From: Patescibacteria group bacterium
Lineage (GTDB): Bacteria; Patescibacteriota; UBA1384; JAGGWG01
DNA length: 26,003 bases
NCBI GenBank assembly: GCA_028698375.1
Contig: JAQVDI010000004.1
Coordinates: 1-26,003 of the forward strand
Direction of reading: 5' to 3'
A model generated the notes under the pieces. That model saw only the letters and a list, made by a program, of their open reading frames with translations, was not told where the DNA came from and searched no databases. Of the stretch, positions 1 to 6,928 are shown piece after piece; the stretch's first letter is position 1; each line of letters starts with the position of its first letter. The translations under genes were made by a program, and so were the position numbers.

Positions 1-153
1 TATAATGCTAATGTGCGTGATTTTAATACTGCTATTCAGGTTTTTCCTTCTAATATGATTGCTCCTGCTTTAGGTTTTAAAAATTTTGATTTATTTGAAT
101 TAGCCGAAGGAGAAAAAGAAGCTGCGGAAAAAGCGCCGGAAGTAAAGTTTTAA
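1..153 (+). CDS. lemA: LemA family protein, C-terminal fragment
   Basis: Open from the window edge in frame 1 to a TAA at 151-153, giving 50 residues; the N-terminal part lies outside the window. The fragment carries the LemA C-terminal signature: VRDFNTAIQVFPSNM, followed by the hydrophobic/aromatic stretch GFKNFDLFE. LemA proteins are membrane-anchored by one N-terminal helix with a long helical bundle outside; their biochemical role is unsettled. The last 15 residues are a Glu/Ala/Lys-rich tail, as is common in this family. It ends 67 bp before the next gene, and a promoter-like extended -10 lies in between, so the two may not be strictly co-transcribed. The family call is fairly sure despite the short fragment, because the RxFNTxIQxFP pattern is distinctive. 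Confidence 0.85.
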   Translation, partial: YNANVRDFNTAIQVFPSNMIAPALGFKNFDLFELAEGEKEAAEKAPEVKF

Positions 154-176
154 ATAATGTTGCAATTTTAGCTTTG

Positions 177-185
177 TGATATAAT
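177..185 (+). promoter_or_regulatory. Extended -10 promoter for the DUF4870-like gene
   Basis: TGATATAAT at 177-185 is a perfect extended -10 (TGnTATAAT). A TTGCAA at 160-165 lies only 14 bp upstream, too close for a normal -35, so the site would rely on the extended -10. Predicted start of transcription is near 192, giving a leader of about 29 nt before the ATG at 221. Confidence 0.5.
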
Positions 186-220
186 AAAAAAGTTAACATA
201 TTAAAAACTAATTAAATTTT

Positions 221-586
221 ATGGTAGATGAAGAAGGTGCAAAAACAGGAGGTGTTTCTCAGGCGTCTAACGACAATGGCGACGGCAAGGGAATGGCTGC
301 TATTTCCTATTTGGGAATTTTAGTGCTAATTCCTTTATTAACTAAAAAAGATGATCCATTTGTGAAATTTCACGTGCAACAAGGTTTAGCTTTACTTGTG
401 GCTGGTGTTATTTGGGGTTTTGCTTGGATAATTTTAGCTTTTATCCCAATTTTGGGTTGGTTAATAGCCATGGCTGGTTGGGTGATTTTAGTCGTTTTAA
501 TGGTGATGGGAATTATCAATGCTGTTAATGGCGCGGAAAAACCCTTACCTATTTTAGGTGGTTTTGCTAAGGCTTTCAAAATTTAA
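221..586 (+). CDS. Small membrane protein, DUF4870/Tic20-like
   Basis: A 121-residue protein with a polar, Gly/Asp-rich N-terminal 24 residues and then three hydrophobic segments at about 25-41, 54-76 and 79-101. Between the first two is KFHVQQG (49-55), which matches the 'F.KFHa.QGL' signature of DUF4870/Tic20-like small membrane proteins. Proteins of this family are widespread integral membrane proteins of unknown function; no catalytic motif is visible. The ATG at 221 has no Shine-Dalgarno sequence. The gene is followed 39 bp downstream by a clear intrinsic terminator, so it ends a transcription unit that may also include the LemA gene. Family assignment is by motif and topology only; the function is unknown. 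Confidence 0.8.
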   Translation: MVDEEGAKTGGVSQASNDNGDGKGMAAISYLGILVLIPLLTKKDDPFVKFHVQQGLALLVAGVIWGFAWIILAFIPILGWLIAMAGWVILVVLMVMGIINAVNGAEKPLPILGGFAKAFKI

Positions 587-624
587 AATTTTTCTGAACA
601 ATAGTTTAAGTTTAGATCTAATTG

Positions 625-646
625 CCCTCTTTTTTAGAGGGTTTTT
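625..646 (+). terminator. Intrinsic terminator after the DUF4870-like gene
   Basis: CCCTCT (625-630), loop TTTTT, AGAGGG (636-641), then TTTTT. This is a 6-bp perfect stem with a U-tract on the + strand only; read in the other direction there is no T-run. Confidence 0.8.
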
Positions 647-675
647 AGATTGATTATTTTACTAATTTTGTTTAT

Positions 676-700
676 AAAAAATCCGCGTTTTAGCGCGGAT
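676..700 (-). terminator. Intrinsic terminator of the minus-strand orphan gene
   Basis: Read on the minus strand: ATCCGCG, a 6-nt loop, CGCGGAT, then six T. The 7-bp GC-rich stem begins within the stop codon (700-702). It stands tail-to-tail with the plus-strand terminator at 625-646. Confidence 0.85.
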
Positions 701-1089
701 TAGGATAAAGATTGTGATTCAGCTTTTTGATTTAAGGTTTGCATAAAAGGGTAGAGATAATTTTTATTTTCATTATCACATTGTATAGCGAGGTCATATT
801 CTAAAATACGATCCCAAATGCGAATACGTATCTCAAGAATAATGTCGTAATCATCATCATCTTGGACGCAATCTACCCTCCAAATTTGTGATCCATTGCG
901 CCAGATAAAAACTTGAGTTTTGGTTTTTTCTTCTATGCCCAAGAACCCAAAAAACGGCCAGATGATTCTGCTAAGTTTTACCAATAATGGTTCAGAGTGC
1001 CAATAAGTTTTAATGTGTTTATCATGTATGGAATTTAGAACTAATGAAAATAGGTTAGTAATATCGATGGTGCCGGTTCCAACTATCAT
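700..1089 (-). CDS. Orphan hypothetical protein (129 aa)
   Basis: I do not recognise this protein. It is 129 residues with no signal peptide or convincing membrane segment. It has five tryptophans (W30, W44, W63, W70, W92), alternating hydrophobic/charged stretches at about 58-73 and 82-104 that look like beta strands, and an acidic DDDD run at 77-80. It is likely a real gene because it has its own complete expression signals: a TTGACA-N17-TACGAT promoter, an AGGA Shine-Dalgarno 7 nt before the ATG, and an intrinsic terminator abutting its stop. It runs opposite to both neighbours, diverging from ligA. That isolation, plus an SD that most genes here lack, could mean it was acquired separately, but this is inference. 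No function is assigned. Confidence 0.75.
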   Translation of the reverse strand: MIVGTGTIDITNLFSLVLNSIHDKHIKTYWHSEPLLVKLSRIIWPFFGFLGIEEKTKTQVFIWRNGSQIWRVDCVQDDDDYDIILEIRIRIWDRILEYDLAIQCDNENKNYLYPFMQTLNQKAESQSLS

Positions 1090-1096
1090 GACTGTA

Positions 1097-1100
1097 TCCT
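1097..1100 (-). promoter_or_regulatory. Shine-Dalgarno of the orphan gene
   Basis: Minus-strand AGGA, 7 nt before the ATG (1087-1089). It supports this start, since most genes in this window have no SD. Confidence 0.55.
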
Positions 1101-1124
1101 GTTTATTAAGGAATAAGCAAAGAC

Positions 1125-1153
1125 ATCGTAACCCAGTAGGTAAATTTTGTCAA
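1125..1153 (-). promoter_or_regulatory. Sigma70-type promoter of the orphan gene
   Basis: Minus-strand TTGACA (1148-1153), 17-bp spacer, TACGAT (1125-1130; 4 of 6 consensus). Predicted start near 1118 gives a leader of about 29 nt that includes the AGGA. The -35 directly abuts the left arm of the inverted repeat at 1154-1183. Confidence 0.65.
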
Positions 1154-1183
1154 CCAAATTTTAGTTGTTCCGATAAAATTTGG
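1154..1183. promoter_or_regulatory. Perfect inverted repeat between divergent promoters (candidate operator)
   Basis: CCAAATTTTA (1154-1163) and TAAAATTTGG (1174-1183) are perfect 10-bp inverted arms separated by 10 bp, so arm centres are 20 bp (two helical turns) apart. The left arm abuts the -35 of the orphan gene and the right arm overlaps the candidate ligA -35. No U-tract follows on either side, so it is not a terminator. It would suit a dimeric regulator acting on both promoters; the regulator is unknown. Confidence 0.5.
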
Positions 1184-1208
1184 CTTTAAATTTATGTTAT
1201 TTTATATT
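1180..1208 (+). promoter_or_regulatory. Candidate ligA operon promoter
   Basis: TTGGCT (1180-1185; 4 of 6), 17-bp spacer, TATATT (1203-1208; 5 of 6). An alternative -10, TATGAT, lies at 1208-1213. Either places the transcript start within about 10 nt of the ligA ATG at 1223, so the leader would be absent or very short. Confidence 0.4.
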
Positions 1209-1222
1209 ATGATAAGATTATA

Positions 1223-3358
1223 ATGAGGGATCAAAAAAATTCTAATTTAAGCGATAATATAACTTTAAAAGAAGCACAAACGCGAGCAAGAAAATTAAGA
1301 AAAATTTTAGATAAGGCAAGATTTGCTTATCATGTTTTAGACAAACCAATTATTGATGATGCCGTTAATGATTCGCTTAAAAATGAGTTAGAAGAGTTGG
1401 AACGAAAATTTCCAGAGTTAAAAACACCAGATTCTCCAACTCAGAGAGTGGGTGGTGAGCCTTTGGCTAAATTCAAAAAACTAGCTCATCAAAAGCCGAT
1501 GCTTTCTCTTGATGATGCTTTTTCTTTTGATGAATTACAAGATTGGGAGAATCGCAATAAACGTTTTTTAAAAAATAAAGAAAAGTTTTCTTATTTCGCA
1601 GAAGTCAAAGTAGATGGTTTTGCTGTTAGTTTGGTTTATGAAAATGGAAAATTAGTTTATGGCGCTACGCGCGGTAATGGGAAAATCGGTGAAGATGTAA
1701 CTTTAAATTTAAAAACTATTGAATCAATTCCGTTTGTTTTGCGTCAAGAGTCAAAATATTATCGTCAAGTTTCTAGAGGTCGTTTTGAAATTAGAGGTGA
1801 AGTGTATATGTCAGCTGTGGCTTTTAAAAAATTAAATAAAGAACGTCAAAAAAAAGATTTACCGCTTTTTGCAAATCCTCGTAATGCAGCAGCAGGTTCA
1901 ATTCGTCAACTTGATTCTCGTATCGCAGCTAGTAGAGAACTAGATTTTTTCGCATATGATATTATTGGTAACCTAAACATTAATACACATCATGAAACTC
2001 ATCAAATTGCAAAAGATTTGGGGTTTAAAGTTATCCCCTTTAATCGCATTTGCGAAAATTTAAATGAAGTGGTAAATTTCAAAAAATTTTTAGATAAAAA
2101 AAGAAAAAAACTTAATTATTGGATTGATGGTGTGGTAGTATTGGTTGATGATTTAAAGACTTTTCAAATTTTGGGTGTAGCGGGAAAATCACCTCGTGGC
2201 ATGATTGCTTATAAGTTTGATCCTGAAGAAGTAACTACAATTTTAGAAGACGTGGTCTTTAATATCGGTCGGACCGGGATGGTTAATCCAGTGGCAATAT
2301 TAAAACCAGTTTTAATTGCTGGCACGACAGTTTCTAGAGCAACTTTGCACAATGAAGATCAAATTAAAAAATTAGACATAAAAATTGGTGATACTGTTGT
2401 TATAGTAAAGGCAGGAGATATTATTCCTAAGGTATTAAATAATATTAAAGATTTACGACCAAAAAATGCGCGTGAAATTATTTTTCCTCGCACTTGTCCA
2501 GGTTGTGGGGGTAAGTTAGAAAAAAAAGGGGCTTATTGGTATTGCCAAGATAAAAATTGTTTTGTAATTAAAAAAAGAGCTTTGGGGCATTTTGTTTCTC
2601 GCGGTGGTTTTAATATTGAAGGTTTAGGGCCACAAATTTTGACTGCGCTAATGGAGCAGGGATTAGTTAAAATCCCGGCTGATTTATTTGATTTGCGCGA
2701 AAGCGATTTAGAGCCGCTTGAGAGATTTGCACAAAAATCCAGCGCTAATTTAGTTAAAAGCATTCAGGGAAAAAAGAAAATTGATCTAGGAAGGTTTCTT
2801 TATTCTCTGGGCATTCGTCATATTGGCGAGCAAACCGCAATTGATTTGGCTAATAATTTTAAAACTTTGGAGAGGATTAAAAACGCTAGTTTGGATGATT
2901 TGAATAGGGTGGAAAATATTGGCACTATTGTGGCAGAGAGTGTTTATGAATATTTTCATGATAAAAATAAGTTGAAAGATTTGGGAAAATTATTAAAAAA
3001 AGTGCAGATAGTTGAAAATACTGTAAAAAAGAGTAAAATTACAGGGGAGTCTTTTTGTATTACTGGAAGTTTAGATTCGATGAGCCGTGATCAAGCCAAA
3101 GCCAAAATTCGCGAACTTGGTGGGCAATGGCGCAGTGATGTGACCGAAGATTTAAGTTATTTAATTGTAGGCCGCGAACCCGGTAGCAAATTAGCTAAAG
3201 CAGAAAAATTAATTGTCTCTAGTCATTCTGGGCCAGCAGGCGAAAAATCTCAACCGCCGCATCATCCTAAACGCAGTATTCCTAGTCATTCTGGACTTGT
3301 TTCAGGATCTGTTCCAAAAATCATTTCCGAAAAAGAATTTTTAGAATTAATTAAATAA
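1223..3358 (+). CDS. ligA: NAD+-dependent DNA ligase LigA
   Basis: Seals nicks in duplex DNA using NAD+, joining Okazaki fragments and finishing repair. The 711 residues show the family's domain order: N-terminal Ia region (about 15-75), adenylation domain with KVDG (129-132; K129 is the AMP-accepting lysine), OB fold (about 330-410), a four-cysteine zinc finger (C425, C428, C441, C446), helix-hairpin-helix repeats (about 455-580) and a C-terminal BRCT domain (about 605-711). The BRCT is interrupted by about 33 extra residues (666-698) just before the conserved ISEKEF end. This stretch is encoded by two repeat units (see repeat entries) and is absent from ordinary LigA. The reading frame is intact, so the ligase is probably active. 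The gene starts the operon; its TAA directly abuts the gatC ATG. Confidence 0.97.
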   Translation: MRDQKNSNLSDNITLKEAQTRARKLRKILDKARFAYHVLDKPIIDDAVNDSLKNELEELERKFPELKTPDSPTQRVGGEPLAKFKKLAHQKPMLSLDDAFSFDELQDWENRNKRFLKNKEKFSYFAEVKVDGFAVSLVYENGKLVYGATRGNGKIGEDVTLNLKTIESIPFVLRQESKYYRQVSRGRFEIRGEVYMSAVAFKKLNKERQKKDLPLFANPRNAAAGSIRQLDSRIAASRELDFFAYDIIGNLNINTHHETHQIAKDLGFKVIPFNRICENLNEVVNFKKFLDKKRKKLNYWIDGVVVLVDDLKTFQILGVAGKSPRGMIAYKFDPEEVTTILEDVVFNIGRTGMVNPVAILKPVLIAGTTVSRATLHNEDQIKKLDIKIGDTVVIVKAGDIIPKVLNNIKDLRPKNAREIIFPRTCPGCGGKLEKKGAYWYCQDKNCFVIKKRALGHFVSRGGFNIEGLGPQILTALMEQGLVKIPADLFDLRESDLEPLERFAQKSSANLVKSIQGKKKIDLGRFLYSLGIRHIGEQTAIDLANNFKTLERIKNASLDDLNRVENIGTIVAESVYEYFHDKNKLKDLGKLLKKVQIVENTVKKSKITGESFCITGSLDSMSRDQAKAKIRELGGQWRSDVTEDLSYLIVGREPGSKLAKAEKLIVSSHSGPAGEKSQPPHHPKRSIPSHSGLVSGSVPKIISEKEFLELIK
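3221..3255 (+). repeat. In-frame short repeat, ligA unit 1
   Basis: Begins AGTCATTCTGGGCCAGCAGG and ends GAAAAATCTCAACC. It shares 28 of 35 bases with the unit in gatA (3869-3903) and a 13-bp exact block, CTAGTCATTCTGG (3219-3231), with ligA unit 2, which begins 63 bp downstream. Translated as SHSGPAGEKSQP. It lies in the BRCT domain, where the family has no such residues. Confidence 0.75.
3284..3315 (+). repeat. In-frame short repeat, ligA unit 2
   Basis: Begins AGTCATTCTGGACTTG and continues TTTCAGGATCTG. It repeats CTAGTCATTCTGG (3282-3294) exactly 63 bp (21 codons) after unit 1. The 3' half differs from unit 1 (CAGGATCTG against GAAAAATCTC). It is read in the same frame (SHSG...). The two halves resemble the GTCAT-CTGA...GAATCTC/GGATCTC type of short repeat that I recall from other genomes; that resemblance is from memory. 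Confidence 0.65.
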
Positions 3359-3646
3359 ATGAACAATAAAATAACAAAGGAAGAAATTGAGCATTTGGCG
3401 GATTTGTCGCGTTTGGAATTGACAGACGCGGAAAAAACTAAAATGGCGAAAGATGCTGTGGAAATTTTAGCATTAGTTGATGATTTACAAAAAGCTGGCG
3501 TGGAAAAAGAACAGCCATTTTTATTTGAAGACCAAGTTAACATTACCAGAGAAGATAATAATCCGCAGGATTGTAATGAAGAGGAGTTTTTAAAACAAGC
3601 TCCGGATCGTGAACGACAATTTTTTAAAGTGCCTCGTATTCTTTAA
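3359..3646 (+). CDS. gatC: Asp/Glu-tRNA amidotransferase subunit C (GatC)
   Basis: The 95-residue small subunit of GatCAB wraps around and stabilises GatA and tethers GatB. The N-terminal motif ITKEEIEHLADLSRLEL (5-21) is the hallmark of GatC, followed by the helix with EILALVDDLQ and the C-terminal EFLKQAPDRERQFFKVPRIL, which matches the family's conserved end ('R...FkVPril'). Length is typical. It starts immediately after the ligA stop with no intergenic base, and no SD is visible, so translation is probably coupled. The order gatC-gatA-(HEPN-like)-gatB places all three amidotransferase subunits in one transcript. Confidence is high from both motifs and context. Confidence 0.96.
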   Translation: MNNKITKEEIEHLADLSRLELTDAEKTKMAKDAVEILALVDDLQKAGVEKEQPFLFEDQVNITREDNNPQDCNEEEFLKQAPDRERQFFKVPRIL

Positions 3647-3685
3647 TTCTATAAACTAGAAACTAGTATCTAATAACTTTTTAAT

Positions 3686-5161
3686 ATGGAACTGACAAAT
3701 CTGAACATCACAGAGCTAAAAAAAGGCTACAAGGAAAATAAGTTTACTCCTTTAGATGTGGTGGAAGCTTATTTAACGCGGATTAAAGAAATTGATAATC
3801 GTGTTAATTCTTATTTATATGTTGATGAAAAAGGTGTGCTTGAAATAGCTAAAAAAATGACTGGGCACGGTTATCCTGAGGCAGCAGCCGAAAAATCTCA
3901 GCCTCTGTGGGGAATCCCATTTTCTGCTAAGGATTTATATTTGACGCGCGGTTTGCCCACGACAGCTGCTAGTAAAATTTTAGAAAATTTTGTGGCACCT
4001 TATGAATCAACGGTAACTAAACGACTTATTGACGCTGGGGCTATTTTACTTGGTAAAACCAATTTGGATGAATTCGCTATGGGTTCGTCAACGGAAAGCT
4101 CAGCGTTTAAAATTACTCATAATCCTTGGGATTTAGATCGTGTCCCTGGTGGTTCTAGCGGTGGATCAGCAGCCAGTGTAGCAGCGGGTCTTGCGCCTTT
4201 TAGTTTGGGTACGGATACTGGTGGATCTATTCGACAGCCTGCTTCTTTGTGTGGCGTTTTTGGTTTTAAACCAACTTATGGTCGGGTTTCAAGATATGGA
4301 ATTATGGCGATGGCATCATCGCTTGATCAGGCTGGTCCGATAAGCAGTAATGCCCGAGATTCAGCAGCAGTTTTAAATGTGATTGCTGGCCGTGATGCAC
4401 GTGATGCCACTAGTAGCTCAAAAGAAGTGCCTGATTATACTCAATTTTTGGGATTAGATATTAAAGGCCTAAAAATTGGTTTAGTGAAAGAATTTTTTGC
4501 CGAAGGTCTTGATGAAAATGTAAAAAAAAGAATTGAAGAAGCAATTGGATTATTGGAAAAAGCTGGCGCCGAGTTTCAAGAAATTTCTATTCCTAAAGCA
4601 AAATATGGCTTGTCTATTTATTATATTTTGATGATGGCTGAAGTTAGTTCCAATTTAGCCCGTTATGATGGGGTGAGATATGGGTTTTGCAAACGCGACG
4701 CCAATTTGATCGAACAATACAAAAAAACTAGAGGGCAAGCTTTGGGAGCTGAAGCTAAACGAAGAATTATGCTTGGCTCTTATGTTTTAAGTGCTGGCTA
4801 TAAAGATGCTTATTATAATTTAGCGCAAAAAGCACGCACGGCACTGAGGGCAGAGTTTGAGAAAGTGTTTTCCAAGGTTGATATTTTATTAGGGCCTGTG
4901 TCCCCTACCCCGGCTTTTAAAATAGGGGAGAAGATGAATGATCCGGTACAAATGTATTTAAGTGATATATATACTGTGCCGATTAATCCGGCTGGTTTGC
5001 CTGCAGCGTCTGTCCCCTGCGGATTTGTTGAGCGTGATGGTTCCAAGTTGCCGGTATCATTTCAATTAATTGCTCCACATTTTCGAGAAGATTTGATTTT
5101 TCAGGTTGCTGGTAATTATGAGAAGTTAAATCCTGATTCAATTTCTAAACCTAATTTATAA
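3686..5161 (+). CDS. gatA: Asp/Glu-tRNA amidotransferase subunit A (GatA)
   Basis: The glutaminase subunit: it releases ammonia from glutamine for amidation of mischarged Glu-tRNA(Gln) or Asp-tRNA(Asn). Its 491 residues belong to the amidase-signature family. The Ser-cisSer-Lys triad is visible as K82 (in FSAKDL), S157 (in GGSSGGSAAS) and S181 (in TDTGGSIRQPA). The loop before K82 (about 60-73, GHGYPEAAAEKSQP) is encoded by a copy of the repeat that also interrupts ligA. The active-site spacing is close to other GatA proteins, so this stretch replaces or occupies a variable loop rather than adding much length. A 39-bp gap separates it from gatC, and it ends 2 bp before the next ATG. No SD is seen. 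Function is confidently assigned. Confidence 0.97.
   Translation: MELTNLNITELKKGYKENKFTPLDVVEAYLTRIKEIDNRVNSYLYVDEKGVLEIAKKMTGHGYPEAAAEKSQPLWGIPFSAKDLYLTRGLPTTAASKILENFVAPYESTVTKRLIDAGAILLGKTNLDEFAMGSSTESSAFKITHNPWDLDRVPGGSSGGSAASVAAGLAPFSLGTDTGGSIRQPASLCGVFGFKPTYGRVSRYGIMAMASSLDQAGPISSNARDSAAVLNVIAGRDARDATSSSKEVPDYTQFLGLDIKGLKIGLVKEFFAEGLDENVKKRIEEAIGLLEKAGAEFQEISIPKAKYGLSIYYILMMAEVSSNLARYDGVRYGFCKRDANLIEQYKKTRGQALGAEAKRRIMLGSYVLSAGYKDAYYNLAQKARTALRAEFEKVFSKVDILLGPVSPTPAFKIGEKMNDPVQMYLSDIYTVPINPAGLPAASVPCGFVERDGSKLPVSFQLIAPHFREDLIFQVAGNYEKLNPDSISKPNL
3869..3903 (+). repeat. In-frame short repeat in gatA
   Basis: Begins GGTTATCCTGAGGCAGCAG and ends GAAAAATCTCAGCC. It matches ligA unit 1 at 28 of 35 bases without gaps and is read in the same frame, giving GYPEAAAEKSQP against SHSGPAGEKSQP. 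It encodes a surface-type loop before the catalytic lysine of GatA. Confidence 0.65.
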
Positions 5162-5163
5162 TT

Positions 5164-5538
5164 ATGAGCATTTGGGATTGGTTCAAATTAAAAGTTGTAC
5201 AAGCGCCGACAATTGATCGAGCTAAGTTTCAAGAACGCTGGCAAAAAATTGAATCAATGTTGCGCGTTAAAACCGAAAGCAGTATGAAACAAGCGCTGCT
5301 TGAAGCTGATAAACTTTTGGATTTAGGATTAAAGGAAAAACGAGTGAAAGGTGAAACTATGGGTGAGCGTTTAAAATTCGCCCATAATTTGTTTGACAAA
5401 AATTTGTATAATGAAATTTGGAGCGCTCATAAGTTGCGCAATACTCTCGTGCATGAAGACAGCGAAATTTTATCTTTTCAGATTGAAAATAAAATTTTAG
5501 TATTTAAGCGTGCTTTAAAAGAATTAAATATTTTATGA
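5164..5538 (+). CDS. HEPN-like protein inside the gat operon
   Basis: A 124-residue helical protein that I cannot name from a characterised family. An N-terminal MSIWDWFKLK segment is followed by several amphipathic helices, and LRNTLVHE (91-98) gives an R92-xxxx-H97 pair. This is the RX4-6H pattern of HEPN domains, many of which are metal-independent RNases in toxin or tRNA-targeting systems, while others only bind nucleotides or proteins. No antitoxin-like partner is adjacent. It sits between gatA (2-bp gap) and gatB, and its TGA stop overlaps the gatB ATG (ATGA, 5535-5538), so the two are translationally coupled. The context suggests a link to tRNA or the amidotransferase, but that is inference. 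The HEPN call rests on one motif and predicted helices. Confidence 0.7.
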   Translation: MSIWDWFKLKVVQAPTIDRAKFQERWQKIESMLRVKTESSMKQALLEADKLLDLGLKEKRVKGETMGERLKFAHNLFDKNLYNEIWSAHKLRNTLVHEDSEILSFQIENKILVFKRALKELNIL

Positions 5539-6920
5539 AAGAAAATTTTAAAACCACAATTGGGCTGGAGATTCATATTGAGTTAAAAACCAAAACTAAA
5601 ATGTTTTGTGATTGTAAAAATGCGGATGCAAAAACACCTAATCAATATGTGTGTCCGATTTGTTTGGGTCATCCAGGCACTTTGCCAGTGCCGAACAAAT
5701 TAGCAATTAAATATGCCATAATGCTTGGTTTAGCTTTAGACTGCGAGATTCCACAAGAATCTAAATTTGACCGCAAGCATTATTTTTATCCGGATTTACC
5801 TAAAAATTATCAAATTTCGCAATATGATATGCCATTCGCGATCGCTGGATCGCTCAAAATAAAAGATCAAAATTCAAAAATCAAAACTATTAGGATTACA
5901 AGAGTACATCTAGAAGAAGATGCTGGAAAATTAATTCATCCAGATGGAGCGAGTTATTCCTTGGTTGATTATAACCGCGGTGGCGTACCGCTTATTGAAA
6001 CGGTAACAGAGCCAGATTTGGAATCACCTGCTCAAGCTAAAACATTTTTACAGGATTTGCGTTTGATTGTTCGTTATTTGGGAATTTCAGACGCAGATAT
6101 GGAAAAAGGTCATTTGCGATGTGACGCTAATATTTCGGTGCAACGCGGTGTTGAAACCACGCCTATTTTTGAAATTAAAAATATGAATTCTTTTAGGGCA
6201 GTGGAACGGGCTTTAGCTTATGAGGCAGAGCGTTTGCGCAATAATTTTGAAGAGTTGAAAACACAAATTGGTAAAAGAACTTTGACTTGGGTTGGGACAC
6301 AAAATAAAACGCAAGAAATGCGATCTAAGGAAGAAGCTGCTGACTATCGTTATTTTCCAGAGCCGGATATCCCAATGTTTTATCCTCATAAAATGTTCGA
6401 TTTGAAAAAAATACAAAAAGAATTACCGGAAATGCCAGAAGCTCGTTTGACAATTTTAAAAACAAAATATAATTTATCGGATAATGAGGCTTTTGCTTTG
6501 TTAGTTAGACCTAAGTGGTATAATTATTTTCAAAAAGTTTGTCTTAATGTTAGCCCAAAAATTGTGGCTGATTTTATGGTTAATGAAAATTTGGGCGTCA
6601 GTTTAGATGTTAAAGATTTGAAAAAATTAGTTTTATTTTTGGTAAAAAAGAAAACGACTAGATCTTTTATAAAACAGGTTGTTCTGCCTGGTTTGAAAAA
6701 AGGCAAAAAAATTGATGATTTATTGAAATTAACAGATTCAACAATTGATTTAGATAAAATAGTTCAAAAAATAGTCAGAGAAAACAAAGGTGCGGTTAAC
6801 AATTATCAAAAAGGTAAAGATTCGGCTTTGCAATTTTTAGTGGGTCAAGTGATGAGAGACACCCGCGGTCAGGCACAAGCTGAGGAAGTTGCAAAAAAAC
6901 TGAAAAAAATATTAAAATAA
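5535..6920 (+). CDS. gatB: Asp/Glu-tRNA amidotransferase subunit B (GatB)
   Basis: The kinase and tRNA-binding subunit, which phosphorylates the mischarged Glu or Asp on tRNA before amidation. Its 461 residues begin TTIGLEIHIEL. The zinc-binding knuckle is C25, C27, C40 and C43 (CDCKNA...VCPICLGHPG), followed by conserved RKHYFYPDLPKNYQISQYD, HLEEDAGK and VDYNRGGVPLIETVTEPD. The C-terminal 150 residues form the helical/YqeY-like tRNA-binding part ending in QVMRDTRGQA. Length is normal for the family (about 475). Translation overlaps the upstream gene by 4 bp. With gatC and gatA upstream it completes GatCAB, implying that Gln-tRNA and/or Asn-tRNA is made by transamidation. Confidence 0.97.
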   Translation: MKENFKTTIGLEIHIELKTKTKMFCDCKNADAKTPNQYVCPICLGHPGTLPVPNKLAIKYAIMLGLALDCEIPQESKFDRKHYFYPDLPKNYQISQYDMPFAIAGSLKIKDQNSKIKTIRITRVHLEEDAGKLIHPDGASYSLVDYNRGGVPLIETVTEPDLESPAQAKTFLQDLRLIVRYLGISDADMEKGHLRCDANISVQRGVETTPIFEIKNMNSFRAVERALAYEAERLRNNFEELKTQIGKRTLTWVGTQNKTQEMRSKEEAADYRYFPEPDIPMFYPHKMFDLKKIQKELPEMPEARLTILKTKYNLSDNEAFALLVRPKWYNYFQKVCLNVSPKIVADFMVNENLGVSLDVKDLKKLVLFLVKKKTTRSFIKQVVLPGLKKGKKIDDLLKLTDSTIDLDKIVQKIVRENKGAVNNYQKGKDSALQFLVGQVMRDTRGQAQAEEVAKKLKKILK

Positions 6921-6928
6921 TAATTACT

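Noticed and set aside
1219..1224. TATAAT at the ligA start
   Set aside because: It overlaps the ATG itself (1223), so a transcript from it would begin inside the gene; the boxes at 1203-1213 are more plausible.
5536..5538. Possible UGA-to-glycine recoding, as in some Patescibacteria
   Set aside because: No gene here contains an in-frame TGA, and the HEPN-like gene ends in TGA within a normal ATGA overlap.
5838..5845. GCGATCGC octamer in gatB, and again at 23753-23760 in the GHMP kinase gene
   Set aside because: This equals the cyanobacterial HIP1 octamer and is rarer than expected in AT-rich DNA, but two copies inside codons are too few to claim an enriched motif.
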